DNA of 64,000 nt from NCBI RefSeq assembly GCF_008807375.1, contig NZ_CP043311.1, positions 2,212,001 to 2,276,000 on the forward strand, written 5' to 3'. Shown here piece after piece: positions 8,275 to 20,140 of the stretch (within the stretch, counting starts at the first letter, position 1; every line of letters starts with the position of its first letter). Source of the DNA: Pseudomonas lalkuanensis. GTDB lineage: Bacteria; Pseudomonadota; Gammaproteobacteria; Pseudomonadales; Pseudomonadaceae. The notes below the pieces were generated by a model. It did not search any database, was not told the DNA's origin, and saw only the letters and a list, made by a program, of their open reading frames with translations. Position numbers and translations under genes: made by a program.

Positions 8275-9201
8275 TCAGCGGCGCGAGGCGAGCAGGGCTT
8301 CCAGTTTTTCCTGGTCGCGAGCGAAGAGACGGATGCCTTCGGCCAGCTTCTCTGTGCCCATGGCGTCTTCGTTCAGCTGCCAGCGGAACGCGGCTTCGTC
8401 CAGCACGACGCGGGCTTCGGCATCGCTGCCAGGGGCCAGGTTGCGTTCCAGCGCGCCCTGGTCGTCCGCCAGCTTCTGCAGCAGTTCGGGGCTGATGGTC
8501 AGCCGGTCGCAGCCGGCAAGCGCTTCGATCTGGCCCAGGTTGCGGAAGCTCGCACCCATCACCACCGTCCGATAGCCATTGGCCTTGTAGTAGCGGTAGA
8601 TGCGCGCGACGGACTGTACACCCGGGTCTTCTGTGCCGACGAAATCGCGGCCTTCGGCTTTCTTGTACCAGTCGTAGATGCGGCCGACGAAGGGGGAGAT
8701 CAGGAACACCCCGGCATCGGCGCAGGCAGCGGCCTGGGCGAAGTTGAACAGCAGGGTCAGGTTGGTCTGGACGCCCATCCGCTCCAACTGTTCGGCCGCA
8801 CGGATGCCTTCCCAGGTGGAGGCGATCTTGATCAGCACGCGCTCGCGGCCGATGCCGGCTTCCTCGTAGAGACCGATCAGGCGCTCGGCGCGGCGCAGGG
8901 TAGCGTCGGTGTCGAAGGACAGGCGGGCATCCACCTCGGTGGAGATGCGCCCCGGAATCACCTTGAGAATCTCCTGGCCCACGGCCACGCCGAAACGGTC
9001 GCAAGCCAGGCCAAGGTCGCTGCTGGCGCCTGCTACCGCGCTGTCGAGCAACTCGGAATAGCGGGGCATGGCAGCGGCTTTCAGCAGCAGGGAGGGGTTG
9101 GTGGTGGCGTCGACCGGCTTCAGGCGGGCGATAGCGTCCAGGTCGCCGGTGTCGGCAACGACGGTGGTGTATTGCTTGAGTTGGTCCAGCTTGGAGGTCA
9201 T
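8275..9201 (-). CDS. tal: Transaldolase (TalB type)
   Basis: 308-aa enzyme of the non-oxidative pentose phosphate pathway. It transfers dihydroxyacetone between sedoheptulose-7-P and glyceraldehyde-3-P in the cytosol. The N-terminal signature [11 protein letters not shown] and the active-site peptide [12 protein letters not shown], with Schiff-base Lys125, are intact; Asp17 matches the conserved proton-relay Asp. The length is slightly shorter than E. coli TalB. It converges on the STAS gene. Confidence 0.96.
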   Translation of the reverse strand: MTSKLDQLKQYTTVVADTGDLDAIARLKPVDATTNPSLLLKAAAMPRYSELLDSAVAGASSDLGLACDRFGVAVGQEILKVIPGRISTEVDARLSFDTDATLRRAERLIGLYEEAGIGRERVLIKIASTWEGIRAAEQLERMGVQTNLTLLFNFAQAAACADAGVFLISPFVGRIYDWYKKAEGRDFVGTEDPGVQSVARIYRYYKANGYRTVVMGASFRNLGQIEALAGCDRLTISPELLQKLADDQGALERNLAPGSDAEARVVLDEAAFRWQLNEDAMGTEKLAEGIRLFARDQEKLEALLASRR

Positions 9202-9485
9202 GGCAAAACCTTGTCGTGGCGGATGATCTGACCTTACCCGAGCCGCATGGGCTGCTCAACGGGGGCGTAAGGGCTTTTTTACAGGCCATCGGCCTGCCCA
9301 TCTCAACAGACCCGGAAAAGGGGCATCCGGGTTCCGCACGGAAATAGATTTCGCATTTTCATTGCGGTTTTTTCGCGCTCGTCCGTCTACTTCCATGAGA
9401 GCCCGTATTTTTCGGGAAACAGGCTGGCAGGAGCGCCGGCCCGAGGCATTGCGTCAGCAAGCCATTGATCAAAAAGGAGATATTG

Positions 9486-9872
9486 ATGCGAGTACATGCA
9501 TTGCCCCGGGTAAGGCGGGTCGTCATGGAGTCCCTCGATCTGAAGGTCGAACGGAGCCTCCCGCACCTGGACCAGCGCTTACTGCGGCAGATGCTGCAGC
9601 AATCGGGGCTGAAGACCAGCATGCCGCGCCTCAAGGTGCTGGAGATCCTCTGCCTGGCCTCGCTGGAAGGTGGCAACATTCCCAGCCGCGTACTCCACGA
9701 GCGTCTGGTGGAAGCGGGCGAGCCACTGTCGCTGGTCAGCGTGCGCCAGGTGCTAGGCCGGATGGTGGGCAGCGGACTGGTGGGCGCCCTGGGCGGTAGC
9801 CGTTACGGCCTGGCGCCGGCCTGGGAAGCGACGATCTCCGCTCAGCGGCCGCGCAGCAGCTCGGCAGCCTGA
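9486..9872 (+). CDS. Fur-like winged-helix protein (DNA-binding domain only)
   Basis: 128 aa. Residues about 25-100 match the N-terminal Fur-family winged helix: LRQMLQQSGLKTSMPRLKVLEIL, then SLVSVRQVLGRMVGSGLV in the recognition-helix region. The C-terminal metal-binding and dimerisation domain of true Fur is absent; the rest is short and low-complexity. ATG 9486 is preceded by AAGGAGA at 6 bp, better than the in-frame ATG seven codons earlier. It overlaps the 3' end of the convergent dusA by 31 bp. Probably a DNA-binding regulator; metal response unlikely. Confidence 0.7.
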   Translation: MRVHALPRVRRVVMESLDLKVERSLPHLDQRLLRQMLQQSGLKTSMPRLKVLEILCLASLEGGNIPSRVLHERLVEAGEPLSLVSVRQVLGRMVGSGLVGALGGSRYGLAPAWEATISAQRPRSSSAA

Positions 9873-10852
9873 TCCAGGAGCGCCAGCGGGTCTTCAGTCT
9901 TGTGCACGTCGACCGACAGCAACTGACGGAAGCGCCGGGCGCCGGGGAACCCCTGTGCCAGGCCGAGGACGTGGCGGGTGATGTGATGCATCACGCCGCC
10001 TTCCTGGATGTGGCGCTCGATATAGGGCCGCATGGCCTCCAGGGCCTCGGCACGGCTGATCTGCGGACCATTGCCGCCAAACAGCCCTGCATCCACTTCG
10101 GCCAGCAGGTAGGGGTTGTGGTACGCCTCGCGGCCCAGCATTACACCGTCGAAGGTCTCGAGGTGCTCGCGGCACTCGTCAAGGGTCTTGATACCGCCGT
10201 TGAGGATGATCTCCAGATCCGGGAAGTCCTGCTTCAGCTGGGCCGCCACCTCATAGCGCAGCGGCGGGATCTCGCGGTTTTCCTTGGGCGAAAGACCTTC
10301 GAGAATGGCGATGCGCGCATGGACGGTGAAGCTGCGGCACCCGGCCTCGCGCACCTGACCGACGAAGTCGCAGAGTTCCTCGTAGCTGTCGCGCCCATTG
10401 ATGCCGATCCGGTGCTTGACCGTGACTGGAATCTCCACCGCATCCAGCATCGCTTTGACGCAATCGGCCACCAGCGCGGGATGACCCATCAGGCAGGCGC
10501 CGATCATGTTGTTCTGCACCCGGTCGCTGGGGCAGCCGACGTTCAGGTTCACCTCGTCATAACCCGCCTCCTGCGCCATCTTCGCGCAGGTCGCCAGGTC
10601 CGCCGGCACGCTGCCGCCCAGTTGCAATGCAAGCGGGTGTTCCGCCTCGTCGTGACGCAGGAAACGCTCATGGTCGCCATGCAGCAACGCCCCGGTGGTC
10701 ACCATCTCTGTGTAGAGCAGGGCGTGCTTCGACAGCTGGCGCAGGAAAAAACGACAATGCCTATCAGTCCAATCCATCATCGGCGCCACGGAGAAGCGGC
10801 GGGACAGGGCAGGGCGCGTGGATGCTGATGTGGAGATTTGTACGGCGGTCAT
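9842..10852 (-). CDS. dusA: tRNA-dihydrouridine synthase A
   Basis: FMN enzyme that reduces U20/U20a in the tRNA D-loop. The start at 10852 gives 336 aa, the usual DusA length. The N-terminal motif SVAPMMDWTDRHCRFFLR, the catalytic Cys107 in LNVGCPSDRVQNN, the VKHRIGI motif and the FMN phosphate-binding region IILNGGIKTL ... GVMLGREAYHNPYL are all present. The frame stays open for 68 further codons upstream, but that part does not resemble DusA. The 5' end of dusA is a known integration target for mobile elements; see the possible integrase relic at 10940. Confidence 0.95.
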   Translation of the reverse strand: MTAVQISTSASTRPALSRRFSVAPMMDWTDRHCRFFLRQLSKHALLYTEMVTTGALLHGDHERFLRHDEAEHPLALQLGGSVPADLATCAKMAQEAGYDEVNLNVGCPSDRVQNNMIGACLMGHPALVADCVKAMLDAVEIPVTVKHRIGINGRDSYEELCDFVGQVREAGCRSFTVHARIAILEGLSPKENREIPPLRYEVAAQLKQDFPDLEIILNGGIKTLDECREHLETFDGVMLGREAYHNPYLLAEVDAGLFGGNGPQISRAEALEAMRPYIERHIQEGGVMHHITRHVLGLAQGFPGARRFRQLLSVDVHKTEDPLALLDQAAELLRGR

Positions 10853-10939
10853 TCGGGGGCTTCTGGATTGCTGCGTTTTCCTGGTACTTCCGGTGGCTTT
10901 CGAGCTGTTGTAGCAATTCGAACGGGCGACAATCGGAAG

Positions 10940-11059
10940 GTGAGAACGCAAGGACGGGACGTTTGGCAGATTCGGATCATGCGTGATGGCCGGGAAGTTT
11001 ATCAGGAAAGCCGGGCCTTCGACCGTTTGCCGGTCCCTCGCGCCCTGACCAGCCAAACA
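10940..11059 (+). pseudogene. Possible N-terminal remnant of a tyrosine integrase next to dusA
   Basis: The 303 bp between dusA and the TPR gene hold no intact gene. A GTG-started frame reads VRTQGRDVWQIRIMRDGR, then EVYQESRAFDR, which looks like the N-terminal arm-binding region of phage integrases. It then degenerates into proline/glycine-rich sequence without core catalytic motifs. Its place beside the 5' end of dusA, a recognised integration hotspot, fits a decayed element. Homology is judged by eye only. Confidence 0.4.
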
Positions 11060-11155
11060 CCGGGGCCAGCGGGAACTTCAGGCATTGGCGAGAGTCGGAG
11101 ATCGCCGAGATTTTCCCATTCCGCCATGCTTTGAAGTCAGCTGAGAACACCGCCG

Positions 11156-11644
11156 ATGCGCCACAGGAATTTCTTCCCGACTCTGTTTCTCGCCTTCTGC
11201 GCGGCCGCCGCGTTACCCGCTTACGCTTCAGGTTCGCCGAACAATGGTGCGTCAGGCGCTTTTCTGGAAGCAGCGGCGCTGCAGCTGGAGTACGGCGAGG
11301 TGGAGCTGGCGGGAGACACCCTGGAACGCGCCCTGCGCATCGAGCCGAACAATCCCGCCATCCTGCATCAGCTGGGTCAGGTGCGATTCCAGCAAGGGCA
11401 GTATGCGCAGGCCGTGGCACTGGCGATGCGGTCCAATGCGCGAACACGCAACGACGCCGATCTGCGCAGTCGCAATCTTCAGCTGATCCAGTCGGCCCGG
11501 CAGGCCATGGGGCCAGGGGTGGCGGGCGGCTCGGAGGCGGAAGTGGAGGTGGATGAGCAGGCCGAGGTCCGAGTCGGTCTGGACCAGTACGTGCCGGCTC
11601 GTCATGCGGCGGGCGTCTCCGCTGGTGGGGTTGAGTCCTATTGA
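11156..11644 (+). CDS. Exported tetratricopeptide-repeat protein
   Basis: 162 aa. A signal peptide (MRHRNFFPTLFLAFCAAAALPAYA|SG) is followed by about two TPR units: AAALQLEYGEVELAGDTLER ... ALRIEPNNPAILHQLGQVRF and QQGQYAQAVALAMRSNARTR. An acidic, low-complexity tail follows. Likely a periplasmic or envelope protein mediating protein contacts; partner unknown. The gene stands alone between dusA and the flavin reductase gene. Confidence 0.75.
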   Translation: MRHRNFFPTLFLAFCAAAALPAYASGSPNNGASGAFLEAAALQLEYGEVELAGDTLERALRIEPNNPAILHQLGQVRFQQGQYAQAVALAMRSNARTRNDADLRSRNLQLIQSARQAMGPGVAGGSEAEVEVDEQAEVRVGLDQYVPARHAAGVSAGGVESY

Positions 11645-11735
11645 CCCTTCCGTGGGGCGCGCGGACTTGAGGTGTCTATGTCGTGCCGTCGGTGGCAAGG
11701 CATAATCGCCGTTTTCTCCCCGCTGGAGCTTTTCC

Positions 11736-12344
11736 ATGCAGCTCGACTTCTCCCGGCTGGCGCCGCTGGATGCCTATCGCTGGCTGGCTTCCACCATCAC
11801 TCCGCGTCCGATTGCCTGGGTTTCCACCTTGTCGACGGATGGGGTCAGCAACCTGGCGCCGTTCAGTTTCTTCCAGATCATCAGCGACAATCCGGCGACG
11901 CTGCTGGTGAACATCAATACCCGTGGCGACGGGCAGCTCAAGGACACCCTGCGCAACGTGCAGGACACCGGCGAGCTGGTGATCCATCTGGTTTCCTTCG
12001 AGCAGGCGGAGGACATGAATGCCAGCGCGGCCCTGCTGCCCCATGGCGAGAGCGAGTTCGAGGCCTGCGGCATCGCCACGGAACCTTCGCTGCGCGTGCG
12101 GCCACCGCGCGTGCAGGGCGCGTCGGTGGCCTTCGAGTGCAAGCTGGCGGAAATCCAGCCCTATCCGCGCGCCAATCCCAATTGCCACCTGGTGTTCGCC
12201 GAGGTGCTGCTGGCGCACATCGATGATGCAGTGCTGACCGAGGCGGGCAGGGTGGACCCGCAGCGCCTGGACCTGGTAGGGCGTCTGGGCGGCAGCGCTT
12301 ACACCCGCACCCGTGACACCTTCAACATGGTGCGGCCGACCTGA
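11736..12344 (+). CDS. Flavin reductase family (FMN-binding split-barrel) protein
   Basis: 202-aa protein of the DIM6/NTAB flavin-reductase-like family. The typical N terminus includes SRLAPLDAYRWLASTITPRP ... IAWVSTLSTDGVSNLAPFSFF and later DTGELVIHLV and RDTFNMVRP. Family members bind FMN and either reduce flavin or use it as cofactor. Substrate not predictable. GGAGC lies before ATG 11736. Confidence 0.85.
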   Translation: MQLDFSRLAPLDAYRWLASTITPRPIAWVSTLSTDGVSNLAPFSFFQIISDNPATLLVNINTRGDGQLKDTLRNVQDTGELVIHLVSFEQAEDMNASAALLPHGESEFEACGIATEPSLRVRPPRVQGASVAFECKLAEIQPYPRANPNCHLVFAEVLLAHIDDAVLTEAGRVDPQRLDLVGRLGGSAYTRTRDTFNMVRPT

Positions 12345-12423
12345 GCCGCACCACCTGACTTATCTGTAGATCGTCACCAAGGGGCGCGGCCGTCGTTCGC
12401 ATCGTCACGTTGGTCGATCGGCA

Positions 12424-15111
<2,688 letters not shown>

Positions 15112-15372
15112 GACGTCCTCCTTGGCGAGTCCTGAGTCAAGCCTAGTTCTCAAGCCGAGTTCCTTTATTGGCCTGGGTCAGTTCTCGGTTTTCCGTAGGA
15201 AGCATAGAAACTGATCCAGAAACGACCTCCATTTAGCCAAAAACAGCAGGTCAATCCAGCTGGCGGGATTGTGGCTTGTCGCCAGCATCCGGCTGCTCCT
15301 ATGTTCGTCCTTTCGGGGAAGCGGATGGCAGATCGCGTCCATGCAGTTGTCGCCTTGTGGGGAGGTAGGAGC

Positions 15373-17337
15373 ATGTGGACTGTCTTGCAACACCGGCTGG
15401 CCAGCCTGAGTACTGCCAGCAAGCTGATGCTGGGATTCGGCATCGTGCTGGTGCTGACCCTGGTGGTGGCCGCCACCGGCTTCACTGCCCTGCGTGCCGT
15501 GGACGACAGGGCCCGTCTGTTGGAAGAGATGCGTGCCATCAGCGGCGATGTGCTGGTGATCCGCCGCACGGAAAAGGACTACGCCCTCACCTCCGACGCC
15601 AAGCACGCCGACGCGCTGCGCCAGCAGGCCGAGGCAATCGTCGCCCACAGCGAGGCGCTGGCCGCGCAACTGAGCCGACCGGGGCGCGACGCCCTGGGCG
15701 AAGTCACCCAGGCCATGGCCGAATACCGTGGCGCCTTCGAACGCTACGTGGAGCTCACCGATAGCCAGCGTCTGGCCCTGGAAGCGGCCAACTGGTTGGT
15801 GGTCAGCGCCTCCAACAGCCTCGATGTGCTGCAGAGCGGCCTTAACGAGGATGGTGTCGACCTGCTGAAAAGCTCGCAGGGTGCCGAAGGTGCCGACCTG
15901 GTGACCCAGGGTGGGCAGATCGGTCGCGTCTATCAGTTGCTCCTGCAGGCGCTCAACCAGGCCCGTCTGCGGCTGGAGCAGAGCCGCGGCAGCGAGGACG
16001 CCGGTACACCGCAGATCCAGGAAGCCCTGGACGCCCAGAAGCTCGCCGCCGAACTGCGCGACGCCATGCAGGACCCCGGCTACGCCGCCGTGCTCACCGA
16101 AGTGATCGGCAACGTCGACTCCTTCAACGAGCGCCTCAAGGATTACACCGCCACCCTGGCCCAGCAGCGCCAGGAGTATGCGAACCTGGCCGCCGGGGCT
16201 GATCGCGTGGTGCAGGCGGTGGACCGTGCCTATGAACTGCAGAAGGCCGAAATGCGCGCCCAACAGGACTCCAGCTCGCTGCTGATTCTCTTGGCGGCGG
16301 CGCTGGCGCTGGTGATCGGGCTGGCCGCCACGGTGCTGATCAGCCTGCTGATCGTCCGGCCGCTGCGGCGAGTCATCGGCCTGGCACGGCAGATCGCCGA
16401 GGGCGATCTCAGTGCCAGCATCGAGGTGCAGCGCCGCGACGAGATCGGCCAATTGATGGAAGCCATGCGGGGTATGTCCGCCAACCTGCGGGACATGGTC
16501 GGCCGCCTGCAGGGCGGGGTGGCGCAGATTTCCGCCTCGGCCCAGGCGCTGTCCAGCGTCACCGAGCAGACCCGCGTCGGCGTTAACGGCCAGAAGGAAG
16601 AAACCGACCAGGTGGCCACCGCCATGAGCGAGATGGCCGCCACCGTGCAGGAGGTGGCGCGCAACGCAGAGGCCGCCGCCAGTTCCACCGAGGCGGCTGA
16701 CAACCGCGTCAGCACGGGCAGCCAGGTGGTGCGCCAGACCCTGGAACGGGTCAACCAGCTGGCCCATGCGATGGAGGAAGCCACTTCCAGCATCCAGCGC
16801 CTGAGCCAGGACACCCAGAGCATCGGCACCGTGCTGGACGTGATCAAGAGCGTCGCCGAGCAGACCAACCTGCTGGCGCTCAACGCCGCCATCGAGGCAG
16901 CCCGCGCCGGCGAGCAGGGCCGTGGTTTTGCCGTGGTGGCGGACGAGGTGCGGGCGCTGGCGCGGCGTACCCAGCAGTCCACCGCCGAGATCGAACGGCT
17001 GATCGCCACCCTGCGGGAAGGCGTACGCAACTCGGTGGAGCACATGCAGCAGAGCGAAAGTCTGGTGGGCCTGACCGTGCGCGACGCCAACCTGACCGAG
17101 GAAGCCCTGGCCGGCATCGCCGAAGCCGTGACCCTGATCCATCAGATGAACCAGCAGATCGCCGCAGCGGCGGAGCAGCAGAGCGCGGTGGCCGAGGAGA
17201 TCAATCGCAGCGTCACCAGCATCCGCGACATTGCCGACCAGTCCGCCGAAGCCATGGATGAAACCGCGACATCCAGCGTGCAGCTGGCCCGCCTGGGCCA
17301 GGAGTTGCAAGGCATGGCGGGGAATTTCAGACTCTAG
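15373..17337 (+). CDS. Methyl-accepting chemotaxis protein with large helical ligand-binding domain
   Basis: 654-aa chemoreceptor. TM1 is at about 18-40. A periplasmic helical domain of about 250 residues follows, containing VIRRTEKDYALT, suggestive of the HBM (helical bimodular) type. TM2 is at about 300-325 (ILLAAALALVIGLAATVLIS). Then come HAMP, a methylation helix and the invariant hairpin tip with EQTNLLALNAAIEAARAGEQ and GRGFAVVADEVRALARRTQQ. The start at 15373 has GGAGG/AGGAG upstream. HBM receptors often sense small organic acids; the ligand here is unknown. No che genes are nearby. Confidence 0.9.
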   Translation: MWTVLQHRLASLSTASKLMLGFGIVLVLTLVVAATGFTALRAVDDRARLLEEMRAISGDVLVIRRTEKDYALTSDAKHADALRQQAEAIVAHSEALAAQLSRPGRDALGEVTQAMAEYRGAFERYVELTDSQRLALEAANWLVVSASNSLDVLQSGLNEDGVDLLKSSQGAEGADLVTQGGQIGRVYQLLLQALNQARLRLEQSRGSEDAGTPQIQEALDAQKLAAELRDAMQDPGYAAVLTEVIGNVDSFNERLKDYTATLAQQRQEYANLAAGADRVVQAVDRAYELQKAEMRAQQDSSSLLILLAAALALVIGLAATVLISLLIVRPLRRVIGLARQIAEGDLSASIEVQRRDEIGQLMEAMRGMSANLRDMVGRLQGGVAQISASAQALSSVTEQTRVGVNGQKEETDQVATAMSEMAATVQEVARNAEAAASSTEAADNRVSTGSQVVRQTLERVNQLAHAMEEATSSIQRLSQDTQSIGTVLDVIKSVAEQTNLLALNAAIEAARAGEQGRGFAVVADEVRALARRTQQSTAEIERLIATLREGVRNSVEHMQQSESLVGLTVRDANLTEEALAGIAEAVTLIHQMNQQIAAAAEQQSAVAEEINRSVTSIRDIADQSAEAMDETATSSVQLARLGQELQGMAGNFRL

Positions 17338-17586
17338 GTCTTGCACGAAAAGTGCCTGCGCTCGGTGATGCATCGTTAAAAACCGGTTCGGAATGCTCAC
17401 TAACAGCTCGTTAACTGCACTTCCTCACCGATTGTTGCCTGACCTTCGCTCGACGATTTTTCGAACAGACCCGGCCGCTGTCCCGGAAGTCCGCTGCGAA
17501 CGAAAAGATCTGGAGGATTCGGCATTCCGTCGCCTGGCACGTCGCCCTAGAATGGTGCCCCTGTCCAATCGGCCTGGAGTGTCGCA

Positions 17587-18207
17587 ATGCTGAAGATCTG
17601 GGGGCGAATCAATTCCACCAACGTGCGCAAGGCGCTCTGGGCGGCGGAGGAAGTGGGTGTCGCCTACGAACAGCGGGATGCCGGTGGCGCTTTCGGGTTG
17701 GTCAACGAGCCGGCCTACCGTGCGCGCAATCCCAACGGCCTGGTGCCGATGATCGAGGATGGCGACCTGGTGCTCTGGGAGTCCAACGCCATCGTCCGCT
17801 ACCTGGCCGCGCGCTATGCCGCAGGCACCTTGTACCCGGAATCCCCGGTGGCGCGAGCCGAGGGTGACAAGTGGATGGACTGGGCCACTTCCAGCTTCGC
17901 CACACCTTTCCGTGACCTGTTCTGGGGCACTCTGCGCACGCCGCCGGCAGAGCGCAACCAGGCGCTGATCGACGCCGCGCTGACCCGTTGCGGCGAGCTT
18001 CTGAGCATTCCCGACCAGGTGCTGGCCCAGCGTCCGTACCTGTCCGGCGACGCCTTCGCCATGGGCGACATCCCCCTGGGCTGCTTTGCCTATGCCTGGT
18101 TCGAGATGCCCATCCTGCGTCCGGAGCTGCCCCACCTCCAGGCCTGGTACGAGCGCCTGACGGCGCGGCCTGCGTATCGCAAGGCGGTGATGACGGCGCT
18201 CACCTGA
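17587..18207 (+). CDS. Glutathione S-transferase family protein
   Basis: 206 aa with the GST layout. A thioredoxin-like N domain starts MLKIWGRINSTNVRKALWAA, with Ser/Asn near residues 9-11 in the catalytic region. Pro-containing NPNGLVPMIED and ESNAIVRYLA bind glutathione. The helical C domain begins near residue 85. The reaction is glutathione conjugation or related redox chemistry; the substrate is unknown. Confidence 0.88.
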   Translation: MLKIWGRINSTNVRKALWAAEEVGVAYEQRDAGGAFGLVNEPAYRARNPNGLVPMIEDGDLVLWESNAIVRYLAARYAAGTLYPESPVARAEGDKWMDWATSSFATPFRDLFWGTLRTPPAERNQALIDAALTRCGELLSIPDQVLAQRPYLSGDAFAMGDIPLGCFAYAWFEMPILRPELPHLQAWYERLTARPAYRKAVMTALT

Positions 18208-18324
18208 GTCGCCGGCTCGCCGACCCGGCCATTGGAACCTAGGCTGATGTGCAGCGATGCGCGGTTGAATTTGCTGGCATTTAGCCTTATCTAGCCATTT
18301 CCCCTTGAAGCAGACGAATCCATC

Positions 18325-19257
18325 ATGAGTTCCGCCCTGTCCATCCGGCAGTTGACCAAGACCTACAGCAATGGCTTCCAGGCCCTCAAGGGCATCGATC
18401 TGGAAGTGGCCGAAGGTGATTTCTTCGCCTTGCTCGGCCCCAACGGCGCGGGCAAGTCCACCACCATCGGCATCCTGTCTACCCTGGTGAACAAGACCAG
18501 CGGCAGCGTCAGTGTCTTCGGCAACGACCTGGATACATCGCCCTACGCGCTCAAGCGCTGCCTGGGCGTGGTGCCCCAGGAGTTCAACTTCAACCAGTTC
18601 GAGAAGGTCTTCGACATTGTCGTGACCCAGGCGGGCTACTACGGCATTCCGGCGAAGGTCGCCAAGGAGCGCGCCGAGCAGTACCTGAACCAGCTCGGCC
18701 TGTGGGAGAAGCGCAATTCGGCTTCCCGCGAGCTGTCCGGTGGCATGAAGCGCCGCCTGATGATCGCCCGTGCACTGATCCACCAGCCGCGCCTGCTGAT
18801 CCTCGACGAACCCACTGCTGGCGTGGACATCGAGCTGCGCCGTTCCATGTGGAGCTTCCTCACCGAGCTCAACGAGCAGGGCATCACCATCATCCTGACC
18901 ACCCACTACCTGGAAGAGGCCGAGCAGCTCTGCCGCAACATCGGCATCATCGACCACGGCCGGATCGTCGAGAACACCAGCATGAAGGAGCTGCTGAAGA
19001 AGCTGCACAAGGAAACCTTCCTGCTCGACCTCAAGGAGCCCCTGGAAGTGGTGCCGCAGCTCAACGGCTACCCGGCCGAGCTGGTGGATGGCCACACGCT
19101 GGAAGTGCAAGTGGAGAAGAGCCAGGGCCTGACCGAGCTGTTCCGCCAGCTCGCCGCCCTGAACATCGACGTGCTGAGCATGCGCAACAAGTCCAATCGC
19201 CTCGAGGAGCTGTTCGTGTCCCTGGTGGAGAAAAACCTGGCGAAGGTGGCCGTATGA
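18325..19257 (+). CDS. ABC-2 type exporter, ATP-binding subunit
   Basis: 310-aa ATPase. Walker A GPNGAGKSTT at 38-47, a Q-loop around VVPQEFNFNQFE, signature LSGGMKRRLMIARAL, Walker B LLILDEPTAGVD and switch His in TTHYLEEAE. It has the C-terminal extension typical of DrrA/NodI-like exporters. Its stop overlaps the start of the membrane subunit gene (ATGA), so they are translationally coupled. The substrate is unknown. Confidence 0.92.
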   Translation: MSSALSIRQLTKTYSNGFQALKGIDLEVAEGDFFALLGPNGAGKSTTIGILSTLVNKTSGSVSVFGNDLDTSPYALKRCLGVVPQEFNFNQFEKVFDIVVTQAGYYGIPAKVAKERAEQYLNQLGLWEKRNSASRELSGGMKRRLMIARALIHQPRLLILDEPTAGVDIELRRSMWSFLTELNEQGITIILTTHYLEEAEQLCRNIGIIDHGRIVENTSMKELLKKLHKETFLLDLKEPLEVVPQLNGYPAELVDGHTLEVQVEKSQGLTELFRQLAALNIDVLSMRNKSNRLEELFVSLVEKNLAKVAV

Positions 19258-20033
19258 GTTCGGAAGTCTCCGCCAACCTGGTCGCCCTCAATACCATCGT
19301 TTATCGCGAAGTCCGCCGTTTCATGCGGATCTGGCCGCAGACCCTGCTGCCCCCGGCCATCACCATGGCCCTGTACTTCGTCATCTTCGGCAACCTGATC
19401 GGCCGGCAGATCGGCGACATGGGCGGCTTCAGCTACATGGACTACATCGTCCCCGGCCTGATCATGATGTCGGTGATCACCAACTCGTACAGCAACGTGG
19501 TGTCGAGTTTCTTCGGCAGCAAGTTCCAGCGCTCGGTGGAGGAACTCCTGGTGTCGCCGGTGTCGGCGCACACCATCCTCCTCGGCTACACCATCGGCGG
19601 GGTGCTGCGCGGGTTGGCGGTGGGGGTGATCGTGACCTTCCTGTCGCTGTTCTTCACCAAGCTCCAGGTGCACCACATCGGGGTGACCGCGCTGGTGGTG
19701 CTGCTGACCGCCACCATCTTCTCCCTGGGTGGCTTCATCAACGCCGTCTATGCGCGCAATTTCGACGATATCTCGATCATCCCGACCTTCGTGCTGACCC
19801 CGCTGACCTACCTGGGCGGCGTGTTCTACTCGATCAACCTGCTGCCGCCGTTCTGGCAGACGGTGTCCCTGGGCAACCCGATCCTGCACATGGTCAACGC
19901 CTTCCGTTACGGCATCCTCGGCGTTTCCGACATCAACATCGGTGTCGCCATCGCCCTGATGCTGCTGACCATGGTCATCCTCTACACCGCTTGCATCCGT
20001 CTATTGGTGAGCGGACGGGGCATGCGTCAGTAA
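19254..20033 (+). CDS. ABC-2 type exporter, membrane subunit
   Basis: 259-aa permease with about six hydrophobic segments: LLPPAITMALYFVIFGNLIG, MDYIVPGLIMMSVI, TILLGYTIGGVLRGLAVGVI, VTALVVLLTATIFSLGGF, SIIPTFVLTPLTYLGGVFYS and VAIALMLLTMVILYTACIRL. This is the ABC2_membrane pattern. The frame is open upstream inside the ATPase gene, but ATG 19254, overlapping the ATPase stop, gives the family N terminus. It pairs with the preceding gene as one exporter. Confidence 0.9.
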   Translation: MSSEVSANLVALNTIVYREVRRFMRIWPQTLLPPAITMALYFVIFGNLIGRQIGDMGGFSYMDYIVPGLIMMSVITNSYSNVVSSFFGSKFQRSVEELLVSPVSAHTILLGYTIGGVLRGLAVGVIVTFLSLFFTKLQVHHIGVTALVVLLTATIFSLGGFINAVYARNFDDISIIPTFVLTPLTYLGGVFYSINLLPPFWQTVSLGNPILHMVNAFRYGILGVSDINIGVAIALMLLTMVILYTACIRLLVSGRGMRQ

Positions 20034-20140
20034 GGCGAAACAAGGCGACACAGAGTGGCATTATTTCTGTAATGCCACCGGCGAGCCTGCCGATACACTC
20101 GGCAGGCTCCTTTCCTTCCGAATCGTCCCAGAGGCTCCAG

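Noticed and set aside
15178-17400. 740-codon open frame on the minus strand
   Set aside because: It is antisense to the chemoreceptor gene, is rich in His/Gly/Gln as expected of a GC-rich shadow frame, and shows no domain.
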